64,000 nt of DNA. Origin: Takakia lepidozioides. Its lineage: Eukaryota > Streptophyta > Takakiopsida > Takakiales > Takakiaceae. Positions 1 to 11,303 of this stretch are shown here, piece by piece (position 1 is the stretch's first letter; each line of letters opens with the position of its first letter). The DNA lies in contig CM060734.1 in assembly GCA_030704615.1 (NCBI GenBank), positions 18,538,001 through 18,602,000 on the forward strand. Reading direction: 5' to 3'. The notes under the pieces are model-generated. The model was not told the DNA's origin, ran no database searches, and was given only the letters and a program-made list of their open reading frames with translations. A program made the translations under genes and the position numbers.

Positions 1-783
1 AGAATTGGACTGCCTGAGCTTCCGTAACCCCTTGGGTTACATTTATCAAGCGCCTCATGCGAGTGAAAGCCTCCCTCAAGCTCTCGGTCGGCTTCCGTTG
101 GAACTCTTGCAAGCTCCGCAACTTCTCTGTCCTCACCCCTTGGTAGTTCCCTCTCAACTCTTCGAAGAACTCCACAACAGGGTTGAAGGCAGGCACGGGT
201 GCTAGTGCTGGTGCGGTAGTGGCTTGGGTGGACGTCGTAGCTACTGTACCACCAGTCCCACTGCTACTTGCTGAAGCTGCCGGTGCAGCGGCAGGTGTAG
301 CCACTGCCCTCGTGGCTCTAGTGCCCCTAGTGATGGAGACATAGTCGGGTGACCAGTACATCCTCCACTCCTCGATCTCAACCTCATGCCCCCGCCTGAA
401 CTCATGGTAATCATCCATAGGCGGCCCCTCAAGGTGCTGAAACAGCCCCTTCCATGCCATGAAAGGCGTAAATAGTTGTGGATTGCGCATTTGCTGCAAA
501 TCACACCAACTATCAAACTCTTGGATAAAATCATCCAACTCGATGGTGCCCACCGCCCCAGAGTACCTTCGTGGCCCCTTGGTAGCTCCATACATCTCCT
601 CCATTGTGTCCCACAACAATGGCAAAGAAACAACTTGCACCGCCGGTATGAGTCCTCCTGATTCACAATCCGAATCAGAACCTTCCGTAGAAGACACAGG
701 AGGTGAAGGTGGCCTAAACCGCACCTCGTCTCGTGTACCCACTAGTATCGCTAGTGCTCGAACCGGCACTGTCCCCAGCAACT
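1..783 (-). pseudogene. LTR-retrotransposon gag, partial
   Basis: Read on the minus strand, one frame is open from about 783 to the window edge. It has an acidic/proline-rich N-terminal part, then a retrotransposon-gag-like core. That core contains the stretch FFEELRGNYQGVRTEKL followed by LREAFTRMRRLI, the kind of helix-rich segment (W/F..L...F...Y) seen in Ty3-type plant gag proteins. The first ATG in this frame is near 610, but the open frame extends further upstream, so the true start is unclear. The 3' part (zinc knuckle, protease, RT) lies outside the window. Gag assembles the cytoplasmic particle that packages element RNA. Assignment to Ty3 rather than another LTR clade is an inference. 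The frame looks undamaged inside the window, but completeness cannot be judged. Confidence 0.6.
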
Positions 784-1454
784 AGTGGCACCTCCGTGTT
801 GACACTCAACCGGTCATGAACATGTCCCTAACCCCCTCTCCACAAGGTAACCGGGTAGAGAACCTGTTGCGGCTTATGGTTTGGAATACTAAGTTCCTAA
901 CATAGCCTACACCTGTACCTGCATCCACCGCAAGCACTCCTATGGTTGGCTGGTCATCACCTCCAACCTCACCACAGGAGAAACAATGATGGTCTGGCTG
1001 GTCATCACCCAGCCTCACCATCGACAGCATGCTCTAGGACTGGCCGGTGATCAAATCCGGACCAATCACCTATAAAAACAAGCGCCCACACAAAACTAGC
1101 ATGGCGCACAGTCAAGCATGCAGGTATGGAGGGGATCCAAACACAAGAAATCAGAACGACAACTCCCCCACACCAAAAACAACTCCACGGTGTTGCTCCT
1201 GCAAGGACCCCAGCCCAAACCCGGACTGACTCTTGCCTCCACCTACGGAAAGGTCTTGGCCTAATGAGAGGGTGGAAACTACGAGGAAGAGAAGCTAAAG
1301 CAATGCCTAACCCCAGCATGCCCTCATCCCAACACTCTTCCTCTCCTCTCTTCCCTCACTTGCATGACCATGGGAATATCATGAAGATACTCCTCAAACC
1401 GCCCTCCACGAGCTTCAAAATTCGGCCTTCAAGACCACATGCCAGTCCTTAGGC

Positions 1455-1935
1455 AGTCCACCAGTGCCTCCACGAGTCAGCACAGGGCCGTCCACAGGTC
1501 AACACGGGCCACACAGACCAGCACAGGCCCACACAGCTCACTGGTCACAGCCGTCACACAAACAGGCCACAGCCTGTCACAGCCCTCACAGGCCACTGGG
1601 CACAGCCTGTCACAGCCCCTCACAGCCCCAGCCACTAGGCCAGCCTGTCACAGTCACAGCCCCACAGCCCACAGGGATCAGCCCCTCACAGCCCGTCACA
1701 GGCCAGCCGTCACAGCCCCTAACATCACAGCCCATTCACAGCCCCCAAGGCCACAGCCCGTCACAGTCACAGGCCCTCACAATCCGTCACAGCCCCCCAC
1801 ACCCGGCACAACACCGGTCACAGCCCCACAGGCCACCCACAGCCCTCACACACAGCCCCTCACAGCCCCAAAGGAGCAGGGTCACAGCCCGTCACATCAA
1901 GGCACACACAGCCCGTCACAGCCCCATCCATGGCC
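1455..1935. repeat. CACAGCCC-type minisatellite
   Basis: Nearly 500 bp is built from variants of CACAGCCC, TCACAGCCC and GTCACAG (for example CACAGCCCCTCACAGCCC) with short unique spacers. The strongly purine/pyrimidine-skewed repeat generates long spurious open frames of His, Ser, Gln and Pro, which should not be read as proteins. Confidence 0.85.
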
Positions 1936-2394
1936 GCTCTGGCAGTTTAGCCATTTTCTCCAAGGGGTTTAGCCACGCCAAGCTAGGGTTTGTGTCTCTT
2001 GGACTCTAGCTTCTTTCCACCGAGCTATGGCGGCTGTGAGGAAATCAGCAAGGTATTCTTGCTCTTTCGGCTCCCACACACCACCATAGTAGCCCTAAGC
2101 CATGGGTGGTTGCCACAAACCAAGCCTTTTTCTCACTTAGCCTCCCCAAACACGCCACTAAACTCAATGGCAAACAACCAAGCCCTGCTGGTTCCAAGGC
2201 CCTTGTGAGCACTCATTCAAGCACTCTCCTTGGCCATAGCATCTGTCTTAGAGCCTATTCCAGCCCCCTACACCTGCTGCTTCAAGAGTTGCGCTCCCTT
2301 CAGCTTGAAGTTGAAACCCCAACTCACATAGGCCCTACAAGTGCTTTTCTTTCACTCCAAGTGGAAACCAGCCCTAGACCTTCCGTTTCTAGCT

Positions 2395-2830
2395 CTCTAA
2401 AGCTTGAAAACAAGAGCCTCAATGGGCTGAAGGCATGCTCCACACATGCCCCACTCTCACCATAAGAGAATCAGCTCCTTTGCTTCATTTCTTGCACCCC
2501 ACAAACCTGAAAATACAAGCTTCGAGGCTGAAAGCATGCTTCCACATGCCCTACAGGGAAACCAGCCCTTTCTTCCTTTCTTGCACTCCCACACCTGGAA
2601 AGTGCAAGCCTTCACCAGGCTGATAGCATGCTCCACACATGGCATTGCCCTCACATAAGGGAAGTCAGCCCTTCCCTCTTTCTTGCTTGCCCTCCAAGCT
2701 TTGAAGATGGAAGCTTCAAGGACTGAATACATGCTCCACACATGCAACCTCTTCACACAAGAGATATCACCCCTATCTTGGCTCCTTGGCTCCTGATGCT
2801 CTCTAAGACAAGACTTAAGCACTCCACAGC
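2395..2830. repeat. About 100-bp degenerate tandem repeat
   Basis: The motif CATGCTCCACACATG (with small variants) recurs near 2,433, 2,533, 2,626 and 2,728. It is followed each time by a block ending in TCAGCCCTTTC-like sequence and preceded by GGCTGAAAG-like sequence. The spacing gives a period of about 95-102 bp and four recognisable units. It lies within the probable LTR/leader of the minus-strand retroelement. Confidence 0.75.
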
Positions 2831-3716
2831 CTTTGCCAAGCTCCTGAAACCCTAAGGCTTACATTTCCAGCCACAAGACACTTCTCTTGTGGTGCAAGAG
2901 CTTTCTTCCAAGCTCTGAAACCCTAGGTGCACATTCCATGGCCTTGCCGCACCTCTTAGCTCCTGTTCCAGCCCTGCTCTTGCCATGACAAGAGCCCTCT
3001 CAATGCTGAAGCTCGAGATTGAAACCCAATCTCACCATACTCCACAAAGTGCACTGATTTGCCCCAAGCCAAATCAGCCCTTTCGCTTGGTCTTGCAATC
3101 CTTCACACAATGAAAGCTCGCATTCCCAAGTCAGTTCTCAGCTTTGCCACCAAAGCCACTATAACCTGCTCTTGACTGGTCCTCTTCCCAATCGTGCTTG
3201 CTCATGCATGTACACAATCTGAAACCAAGGTGCTCTGGAATTACTGCAGCATGGTGCTTTCATCTCTGAAGCTGAAGATCGAATGCCAAGGTCTACCACC
3301 TCGTAACCCACATCGCCTCCGCTTCTAACAACCAAGAGCTCAACGGTGCTCCTTGCATAACAACTTGGTTTCTCTCATTCTCAAGCAAAAACCACAAGTG
3401 CTACAACTAACTCGTATCTGGCACTCACAGATACGAGCTCATCTTTCTCGAGTGATAAAGAAGAAGAATACAAGCACGAGCTCACAAAGCTGAAGCATAA
3501 ACTCATGCATATATAACCTCATCACTCAAATACAAGTCAAGCCAAGTGCACCCACGCCATGGGGAATCCACACTACGGCGCCATAGCTAGGCGCGGTGAG
3601 GCTCAACTCGAGAAAGAAGAGCCTTCCGCGCTTGCCGTGAAGATAACCACTCCAGGGCCTAAATCTGCCTTGACCCCTGGATTGACACTTGGGCCAATCC
3701 CAAATGTCAATATGTA

Positions 3717-4484
3717 AAAGCTAGCTATTTCCTAGCTAGTTTCAAACTAGTGGTAAAATAACTTGACAGTAGCCAAAAAAGAGTACCGAGAAGATCGGAT
3801 CTGCGGTTAGAGGTATTTTCAGAAAACAAAACAAACAGCAAAGAAGAAAGAAAATGAAGAAAATGAAGAAGGACAAAATACACACGAAACAACAAACACA
3901 GATTCATTTGGTTAGAATTGCGGTATTGTCTCTCACCAACCTATGAACCAAGAAGAACACCAACATGTATGATAGTGAAAGCCACCGTCACTTGCCCGCT
4001 TTTAGAATAAAGACAAGTTGTTGTGGGTTAAAAACAAGGAACCCAAAACGTCAACAGCGTACATGGGAAACATTGTCGCAGGACTCCAGCTTCCCACACA
4101 ACTTTATACGGCTCGAAAAGTAATGGTGAAGGGACATGGACTTGGTTTGTGCCAGTATGGTTTCAGCGAGCTCTTAACTAATGTCGATTGCACAATTGAT
4201 GGAGAGAGGAGGAAATTGCAGGGTACGTCTCAAATATTCATTTGTACTGGTAGCATCGCAGTCAGTTAGCCAGGAGTAAGCAGGGGAGAAAATGATCACT
4301 GATCATAGGTATCGAATTGGGTGTTAACTTACGAAACACACACAAGAAAAAACTAAAATGGAGGAGGCAACCGAACATACCACAGTGTACGACAGCGTAA
4401 GTTGGGTGGTGATGAGGTCCAAGGTCTTTTCTCCCATATGCTCATGGAGTAACTGTACCCATCAACTTCCCTTTTATCCGAGAG
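3717..4484. other. Unassigned stretch with one possible exon
   Basis: No recognised gene. A plus-strand open segment at 4,018-4,215 encodes a globular-looking peptide (with MVKGHGLGLCQYGFSELL) and is followed by a GT that could be a splice donor. I do not recognise its family. It could be an orphan exon of a mobile element. The remainder shows nothing I can identify. Confidence 0.3.
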
Positions 4485-5013
4485 CTACAGCCCAAAAGAA
4501 CGGGATATGCCCCCCTCCCTGACGAACTCTCTGAAGAAACAATTACTCCACGCTATCGCCTTCCACTGTCTCAAGTAATCTTCCAGAGCATCTTCGGGCA
4601 AGGTCATCGTCATCTTGTAAGCATTTAGCTGCTTCTCCAGCACCTGGTTTGCACGAGCTTCAATCTGTCAAAAGACGCAATCCAAAATGTTAGAGTCCAT
4701 ACCAGGGAAGATCCTTCTGTAAATTCAAGAAAAGACAGTCCACAAGATTACCTGGCTCCAGTACGTGGCTTTGTGCAGCCATGTATCAAAAACTTGATCG
4801 CTGAAGGGCCTGATGTGGCCAGTGTTTTTGTCTCTTTCCCCCTTTGGGAAGCAATATGTGTCCTTCATTGTTGGGTCAGAATTCCAAATCTCCAACCATT
4901 TAACTTTCTGCTCGGAATCCACCACTGTAGTTGACAAGCGATGCAGCTTTTCTTGTGTCATCTCTGGCTTGGTGTTGTTGTTCCAGTGGTTCCTCACCTC
5001 ATTCAAGAATTGA
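4485..5013 (-). CDS. Unknown two-exon gene fragment in mobile-element cluster
   Basis: On the minus strand an open segment from about 5,013 to 4,752 ends at a good donor (CAG|GTAATC). It joins in phase 0 to an acceptor (TTGACAG|ATTGAAG) at 4,664, and the second exon runs to a TAG at 4,485-4,487. The peptide is charged and helical, with NEVRNHWNNNTKPEM, then KGERDKNTGHIRPFSDQVFD, then EDALEDYLRQWKAIAW. The codon pattern and the matching splice phase argue that it is a real, possibly truncated, coding sequence. I do not recognise the family. It lies head-to-head against the SWIM gene A and may belong to the same element. Its 5' end is unclear because the frame breaks near 5,010. Confidence 0.4.
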
Positions 5014-5016
5014 GGC

Positions 5017-6664
5017 CCAACAGTACAAAGATGCCAAAAGCATGGCGGAGGCGAATACTTTGTTCCAGTCAATTCGTGCCTGGTGGTTCTCATCTGGGGC
5101 TGTATCAGAAGACAATATGAGAGCGTTGGAAGACTGGCTAGCATTTTGGCACTTCCGGTACAGACAATGGGGAGCATGCACTACAACGGTACCTGAATTT
5201 CAGATCATGAATTCTCATTGGCTTTGTATGCATTTCCAATCATGTCTGTTGTCGTGGGGTGCACCTGTTTGTTCTCATGTGTGTTTTCCCTTTCTACAGC
5301 ACTTGTCAATTGAGGAGATGGCGGACATGCCCTCTTGCAATCTAGCGGAGACAGTGCACAATGCGTGGTTGCAGCAGTCTGGAAAGCGGGGGTGGGATTT
5401 GTATCTGGCGACGGCAGATGATCTCATCCGAGCTCTGCAGCAACAAACGAGATATCGCGATTTCTTGAGGGGTGGCGTTGGTGCCAAAGGCCCTGACAAG
5501 TCTGAATTGATGTTGCGAGCTGCAAAAAGATCGGGGGATCCAAACAAAATTGCCAGAGCTGTCAGCATGTGTGCGGAGGGAACTCCTCTGGTGTCCAAAG
5601 TTCCCCATCTGGAGGGCGAGGAGAGATTCGGCTCCTGTAAATGGAAATTGAACACCCCTCCTGGGTCGGATGCAGACTCGCACAGGGTGGACAGGGACAA
5701 CTTCTCCATTCCGCGTGTTCCATTGCATGAGAGGTTCGTCTCTCATGCGGAGTGCGGAGCAACGTTTCTCACAAAGCACGCCAGCATCTCCCACTGTCAA
5801 TGAGTCCAGCGTGCTCTCGCCTGTGGTGGAGTCCACCTGCTCCGACGAAGTGTGGCACATAGAACGCACCAGAGCTGGTCTCGAGTGAAGTGCTCCGCAA
5901 TCAGAGCCACCAATCGTGAGAAGTGCAAGTCCTTCATATCCAGAGGCAGTGCCTGCACTCCGGCACCGACCTTCACCGGTTTGTTCCAACCTTACGGGCA
6001 GCTAGAGGAAAAAAACCACAAATTTTGGTTCTGCGCTGACGACTGTGGTAGGTGCGTGCGTGGGACCGTGCGACCATCAGTGGTCATGAAGCCTCCTCCA
6101 CCGAGCGTTTGGCCTGTCAAGGTGGGGACAAAGCTCACAAGTCGGGAGATTGCAATGTTGGAGGAGGCAGGGTTCTCCCTTCAACGAGAAGCCTCTGTGC
6201 GTGCAAGTGCTTCCACTTCAGGAAGTTCTAGAGTGCCACCAGCCAACCCAGATGCATGGCCAACAAAAAGAAATGGGAAGGTAGTACGTCGTTTCCCTCC
6301 AACTGCCGAGCATTTTGGCAAGGTGGAATCTGCTCGAATGCTTCTAGGACGTGTTGCAGGCACTACGGAAGTTGCAGATCCCGGGTATGGTCGGATCTAT
6401 ACTATGATGACCTCTACATCTGCTATCCATGACAGATTCTACAACATCACAGTTTCAAATTTCCCCAACTGCACCTATCCTGATTTTGTTGGCATGCTTT
6501 CAACAAGTTTGGGAAAGAGAGGCAAATTTGTACCCTGCAAGCATTTTTATTTTATCTTCCTGAACAGAATGATTTGTGATCCCAAACGCGACATCTTCAC
6601 TCACCAGGCCACCATGAGTTTCAACGAGGTGAATACACTGATGCAGCAGGATAGAAGCACATAG
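5017..6664 (+). pseudogene. SWIM zinc-finger transposase-like gene, copy A (decayed)
   Basis: An upstream exon (about 5,017-5,188, with RALEDWLAFWHFRYRQWG) splices at GT 5,189 to AG 5,298-5,299. The main exon from 5,300 resembles the C-terminal side of Mutator/KDZ-type transposases, with an N-rich segment (EEMADMPSCNLAETVHNAW) of the kind that follows the DDE core. A Cys-rich region comes next (KCSAIRAT..., FCADDCGRCVRG), then a SWIM finger ending in FVPCKH. The SWIM finger is broken: the CxC pair reads NCTYPDF here but DCTCPDF in copy B at 20.2 kb. The frame also shifts near 5,770 and near 5,875. An AATAAA at 6,741-6,746 follows the stop. No DDE catalytic core is visible. SWIM fingers bind DNA or protein. 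That this is a transposase remnant is an inference from the domain order and from the transposon end just downstream. Confidence 0.6.
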
Positions 6665-6825
6665 GAAGAAGCTGACTTTCGTCCAATGCAATTTCCACTA
6701 CTGAGGAATGTGTGCCATTTTAATAGTGTAATCAATGCAAAATAAATGGGATGGATAAGCATGCGTCGACATGTTTCCGGTTTCCCATTTCCGGTGTTTT
6801 CGTATTCTATTTATCCTGAATGAAT

Positions 6826-7112
6826 GCCACGGCAATAGGTCCCTCGACTATAGGCGCTACATGTTTATGTTGACATGACGTCCGCCACGTTGGCCGAATC
6901 CCACGTGGACATGTGGACTGCCACGTAGGCATGTTGACTGCCACATCATGTTTTTCACTGCCATGTTAGCACGCTCATGCCACGTCACCCTCACGCTCGC
7001 GCCACGTCAGCGTGAGCCCACGCTCATGCCACATCAGCTGCTGGTCCCCTACGCTCGCGCCATGTCAGCATAGCGTGAGCGCACGCTCACGCGCGCTCGT
7101 CGCTGCTTGGAA
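6826..7112 (+). repeat. Right end of the SWIM element A: GC-rich subterminal array
   Basis: The block begins with GCCACGGCAATAGGTCCCT (6,826-6,844), which matches motifs at both ends of the SWIM element at 17.67-21.14 kb (reverse strand at 17,802-17,820 and plus strand at 20,983-21,000). It continues with many copies of GCCACGTC/GCCACGT and CACGCTCATGCC/GCTCACGC. It ends with AGCGTGAGCGCACGCTCACG, nearly the same as the right terminus of the other element (AGCGTGAGCGCGCTCACGCG). This marks the outer end of element A at about 7,100. No matching left end was found upstream, so the element is probably truncated. Confidence 0.6.
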
Positions 7113-7773
7113 AAGACTTCATCCCCGAGATTGCAAAACACTATTCTCGGGCCATGCAGCCGACCATGCAGTTGGAGAAACAACATCACCTCTCAACGGC
7201 ATGTGTGGAGGCAAAAGAGAAGGTGAGGTTTCAATGCACTGAAGTTCCTTCCTAGCAATAGCCACTCTTCTTCCTGCTCCTGACATTGGATCGGAAATGG
7301 CAGACACGGTGGCTGTCGAATTGGAATGCATCGGAGAGTATAAGGACCATGTGGTCTTTTCCACTCGAAGTTTCCGACCTTGCAGTGGATGTGTGGCTCA
7401 ATCGCATGACTTGGTGGTTCCATGTAATTCAAGGTACTTCCCCCGATTTGCTTTGCTGGAATGAATTCCGTGAACTGCTACGTGACAATGCATGTTGGAA
7501 ATGCAGGTAATGACGAATGCAAAGGAACAAGTCATAATGCATACAAATTTGTTCAGCTTGTACGTCAAATGGGATGGAACACAGACATTGGAAGACTACA
7601 TGACACGTTTCAGATGTGCGTACAAGGACAACATCTTTGCCAGGGAGCTGCAGACAGCAAGAAGGAGCGTGGAGTTTACACACCAGGAGGGGGCGGGAAA
7701 AGCTGCAATGCAAATTGTGTACAGGTGAAGCCCAGCTCCCATTGTATGCAAAAGCTGGGTTATGAGGTTTGCC

Positions 7774-7797
7774 TGGAAAATGCGGCACCGCATTCAC
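7774..7797. repeat. Palindrome in intron of methyltransferase-like gene
   Basis: AAATGCGGCACCGCATT lies inside the intron 7,725-7,871. It is a near-perfect palindrome and the same sequence type as the array at 10.36-11.03 kb. Confidence 0.8.
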
Positions 7798-9033
7798 ACT
7801 TTATATTTTTGGTTGCACTCTGCGAATACATTGGTCATAACTTGTGCTCACGCATGTTGACTGTCTTGCAGGTATATGAAATACGTGCTTCTTAAGACAG
7901 GGGCCCTGGCTCAAGAGCCACCGTTCTTCATGGCTTGGACCGTGGCGGCCCAAGCTGTGTCTACCTACTAGAGATGGAGAAACAATGGCATGCCGCGCAT
8001 CTCGTTGGATGCCCGTGGTACCTGGACATGTCTGGCGGACTTGTTGACGAATCGGAGAAAGTTCTGCACACGAAAGCAGAGGAGAGGAGAAAGGAAAGAC
8101 GTGTCCCTGCTAGGCATGAGTCGGCAAAGGACGCTGCTGCTCTGGAACAATCCAGAAAGGCAGCTGAGATGACACGAAAGACGGTGGATGTAGCTGTGCA
8201 GGCTCAACAGAAGGGGTCGAAGAAGAGGACTTGCCAGCAAGGAGTAGCAGTTGTGACACCCAAGAAAACGAAGAAGCAGAAACAGAAAGAGCAGGAAGAG
8301 GGTGATGAAGAGGACTCCGATGGAGACTTTGCAACCAGCCCACCCCCCGAGCAGCCGAAATCCCGTGTGCCCACCGTTGTCATGGAAGGGACGAGAACGG
8401 GCTCGGCAAAAAAGGCACTCTTCAACCCCCCGGGGGGACACCCTTTCGAGTCGGTGGAAATGAAGAGGCCAAAAGTGGAGCCAGAAACAGTAGTTCAGTG
8501 TGTCAATGAGAGTTTCTTGGCGGCTTTGGATGGACGGGCAACCAAGTTGGCATACATCAAGACCATGGAGGGTCTGAAGGGCAGAGCACTGAAGAAGGCG
8601 GCTACCGAAGAGCCTTCCGACACCCCTGGGTTTCTGAAGATGGTCTCGTTCTTTGAGAAGGTGTGTGCAGGGAAGGATTGCAGGAGGGGCGGAAAAGCCA
8701 CCAAGTGGTCTTGCGATATGATCATCTTGGATATTCCGGACGGAGAGCCTGTGGAAGGACTGCAAGCTTTGCCATCTTGGAACAGGTACTCTGAGGACTT
8801 TTGGAAGAAAGGATTCGGGCTTGCCCGCATGGTGTTGGATGACAGAGGCTGTGTGGGTGTCCTGGCGAGCAGAGGCAAAAACACGGAGGCAGGAATTGCG
8901 AAGTGGACCCGCAAGAGCGCCTTCCAAATTGTGAAGAAGAAGTGGACGTGCATCAACACATTGGGCCTTCGGTCGGAAGGGAAGAAGGTAATTAGGACAT
9001 TAGCAATCGTCCTTTCATTTTGTAACCTGTTTT

Positions 9034-9056
9034 GAAATGCGGTGCCGCATTCGATT
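9034..9056. repeat. Second intronic palindrome
   Basis: AAATGCGGTGCCGCATT lies inside the intron 8,988-9,083 of the methyltransferase-like gene and is identical in core to the array downstream. No copy was seen in the exons of this gene. Confidence 0.8.
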
Positions 9057-10359
9057 TCTAATCGTTCCCCACTGTGTATGCAGACGAAGCAATTCGATGC
9101 ATACTGCTTGTGAAGGAAAACTCGACCTTTTTGCTTTCCGGAAGGAGGGATTGTTGATTGACCCGAACTACGACCCCATCGATTATGACATCCTGTTCAA
9201 CAACGTTCCCACGGAACTCCTCCCTCATAGCCTCACTTCAATGGATCCCCTGCGGTATTCACGGACTCGGAGCCCTGCCTTCATCCAGACAATTATGGAG
9301 GCATGCATTGACCTGGAGGGCAGAGTGCTGGACCTCATCTGTGGAACAGGTATGCAGATTCTTGTAATATGCTATTCTGCGAATTCTCATTATGTTCAAA
9401 TTTGCCATATGTGAAGGGCCATTTTTTAATGAGTGGATGGCATTGTAACAGGTGCCTCAATGTGGGCTGGGCGATTTTCCGACCGGCACCTCTTTGCCTA
9501 CGAGGAGGACACATCCGTCTGGGGATCCCATCTGGAAGGGCTTCAACGGAATGTGAAGGCTCCCATCGAAGCCAAAGATTCCTCGATGATTCGTCGGACT
9601 CGGAGGAAGAGACAGTGGACATTGATGCCGAGGAGAACCCGGAATACAAGTGAGTGCAGACTTTGTAAGTTTGCAAAGCCTTCTGGGTGTTTTTTGTCAC
9701 ACGCATTTCCGGACTGTGGTTCTCATTGGTCTCGTGGGTGATTGTTATGTGCAGGATTCCAGGATCCGGATCGAACCCTGTAGCGCCTACATTTCTTGCC
9801 AGGAAGAATGTCCCGTTCATTGTGAGGACCGACTTCATGAAGAGCCCGGTGAAGGACTATTCCCTTCCTAGTTATGCAACTAAACTTGCAAATACAGCGA
9901 TTAGACGATGTGAGAATCCCAGTAAAGTAGAGCTGGTTTTGGAGAGGGCGGCTAGGGAGGACAGAAGGATAAGGAAAGAGTTGGCAGCAGCTGAGACAAG
10001 TGCGGGTGCGAAAGTATATATGTGATTCAGCGGAAAGAGAGCGATGCAGACAGGGAGGACGACGACCCCAACGGAGGTGAGATGGTCAGTTCCGCAAGGG
10101 GAAGATGGGATTTTCGAAAGCTTGGCAAACGAGCAGTCCGCTGGACAAGAGAAAAGGCCATGACGGGGTGGCAGGAGAGCAGGATAGTCAAGGACATGAT
10201 GACGATAGTGATGATTTTCAAGATTGGTAGAATTTTAATTAACTCTCTGTACATTTACATTCTCTTCCAGAGTATATAAAGGAAATTTTCCTCGATGTTG
10301 ATGTCCCCTCTCCCATGTGCTTCTAAACGATACCATCTTACAAACCACGTCCTTCCCAA

Positions 10360-11032
10360 AACCGGAAATGCAGGACCGCATTTCCAAAACCGGGGCAAAA
10401 ACAATTTTTCCGTTTCTTGGTTTGAACATCAAAAATTGTTCGGCCGAACGGAAATGCGGTGCTGCATCTCCGTTTTCGACATGGAAGTTTTGCCGATTGC
10501 CAGCTCCTTCCAAGGAGGTAAATGGAAATGCGATGCCGCATTCGGAGGTCGAACACGTTATTTCCATGGCGGACATGGACATGCGGGCATTTCCATTTTG
10601 GAGATAGATGTTTGTCCAATTCCAAACCCTTCAACGGAAATGCGACACCGCATTCCATGATGCTGGACAAAAATGCGGCACCGCATTCCATTGTCCAATA
10701 AGAAATTTTGATGACGGACATGGAAATGCGGTGCCGCATTTCCAGAACGGACATCGTTGTTTGTCCAATTCCAGACCCTTCGACGGAAATGCGGCACCGC
10801 ATTCCATTGTGTTGGACGGAAATGCGGTGCCGCATTCCATTGTCCAATACGAAATTTTGATGACGGACATGGAAATGCGGTGCTGCATTTCCAAAACGGA
10901 CATGGACATGCATTGGCGATTGGACATGCTTGGACAATTCAAGGTCCAATATGGAAATGCGGTGCCGCATTTGAAATTCGAAGTATGGAAATGCCATGTC
11001 AAGAAATGAAATGCGGTGCCGCATTTCCGAGC
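10360..11032. repeat. Array of 22-bp palindromes GGAAATGCGGTGCCGCATTTCC
   Basis: About eleven copies or variants start near 10,364, 10,450, 10,524, 10,636, 10,671, 10,723, 10,786, 10,818, 10,871, 10,952 and 11,008. Central bases vary (GGTGCC, GGCACC, GGTGCT, GACACC, AGGACC), but each stays close to a two-fold symmetric ATGCGG..CCGCAT. Between them run spacer words such as TTGTCCAATTCCA, GACGGACATGG and GAAATTTTGATGACGG. A higher-order unit repeats with a 149-bp period (TTTGTCCAATT at 10,611 and 10,760). A TATAAA lies just upstream at about 10,275-10,280. The array follows the 3' end of the methyltransferase-like gene. Short antisense and sense open frames here follow the repeat and are not genes. 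Confidence 0.9.
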
Positions 11033-11303
11033 TTGGGCATGTACATGTTTCTTTTTACTCATACATGGATTTCCTTCACCTCAGGACTCTGATATCGCTG
11101 ACTCTGATATATTGATATGGACAGAGACATTGTAGAAATGAGACCACAAATTGTAAACAGTGGGCCAATTACAGCAGTTCTTGAATACAATGAAACACAA
11201 CACACAGAAGTGAGGGACGATGGGTTGTTTTATTGATCGAACAGGGTGTCTCACATTTAGCAAGTCCAGACAAATTTAAGCCCTTCCGCCTTCTACATGG
11301 GCG

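Larger units (their letters stand above)
784..3716 (-). other. Probable leader and long 5' LTR of the gag element
   Basis: This 2.9-kb stretch upstream of the minus-strand gag has no convincing gene and is rich in tandem repeats. On the minus strand a possible LTR start (TGACATTTGGGATTGGCC) lies at about 3,710. I could not find a matching LTR end or a tRNA primer-binding site, so the exact boundaries are unknown. Short open frames here follow the repeats and show no protein family signature. Confidence 0.3.
7125..10025 (+). pseudogene. N4/N6 amino-methyltransferase-like gene of a mobile element, copy B
   Basis: A multi-exon gene with good splice sites: exons at about 7,125-7,222, 7,507-7,724, 7,872-8,987, 9,084-9,349, 9,452-9,649 and 9,755-10,025, plus an uncertain one near 7,280-7,434. 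The product has an N-terminal helical part and a long Lys/Glu nuclear-type region (KKTKKQKQKEQEEGDEED). Next comes a segment CDMIILDIPDGEP that sits where amino-methyltransferases carry DPPY, then GRVLDLICGTG|ASMWAGRFSD with FAYEED, a good SAM-binding motif I plus acidic motif II. The order motif IV then motif I is that of the beta class. The DPPY position reads DIPD, so activity is doubtful. Frames break near 7,969, near 9,110 and near 9,590, so this copy looks dead. It sits immediately after the end of SWIM element A. The family call rests on motif pattern only. Confidence 0.5.

Noticed and set aside
1439-2009. Two long overlapping frames of 177 and 181 codons rich in Ser, His, Gln and Pro
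   Set aside because: They are by-products of the CACAGCCC minisatellite. Both overlapping frames are equally open and there is no domain.
7968-8927. 319-codon minus-strand frame
   Set aside because: Antisense of the methyltransferase-like exon. The plus strand has the coherent Lys/Glu region and splice sites.
10360-11032. CRISPR-like array
   Set aside because: The genome is a plant's, the repeats are palindromic with irregular spacing and the spacers themselves repeat. It is not a CRISPR.
10295-11092. Many overlapping frames on both strands over 10.3-11.1 kb
   Set aside because: They follow the palindrome array. Similar peptides appear on both strands because the repeats are self-complementary.
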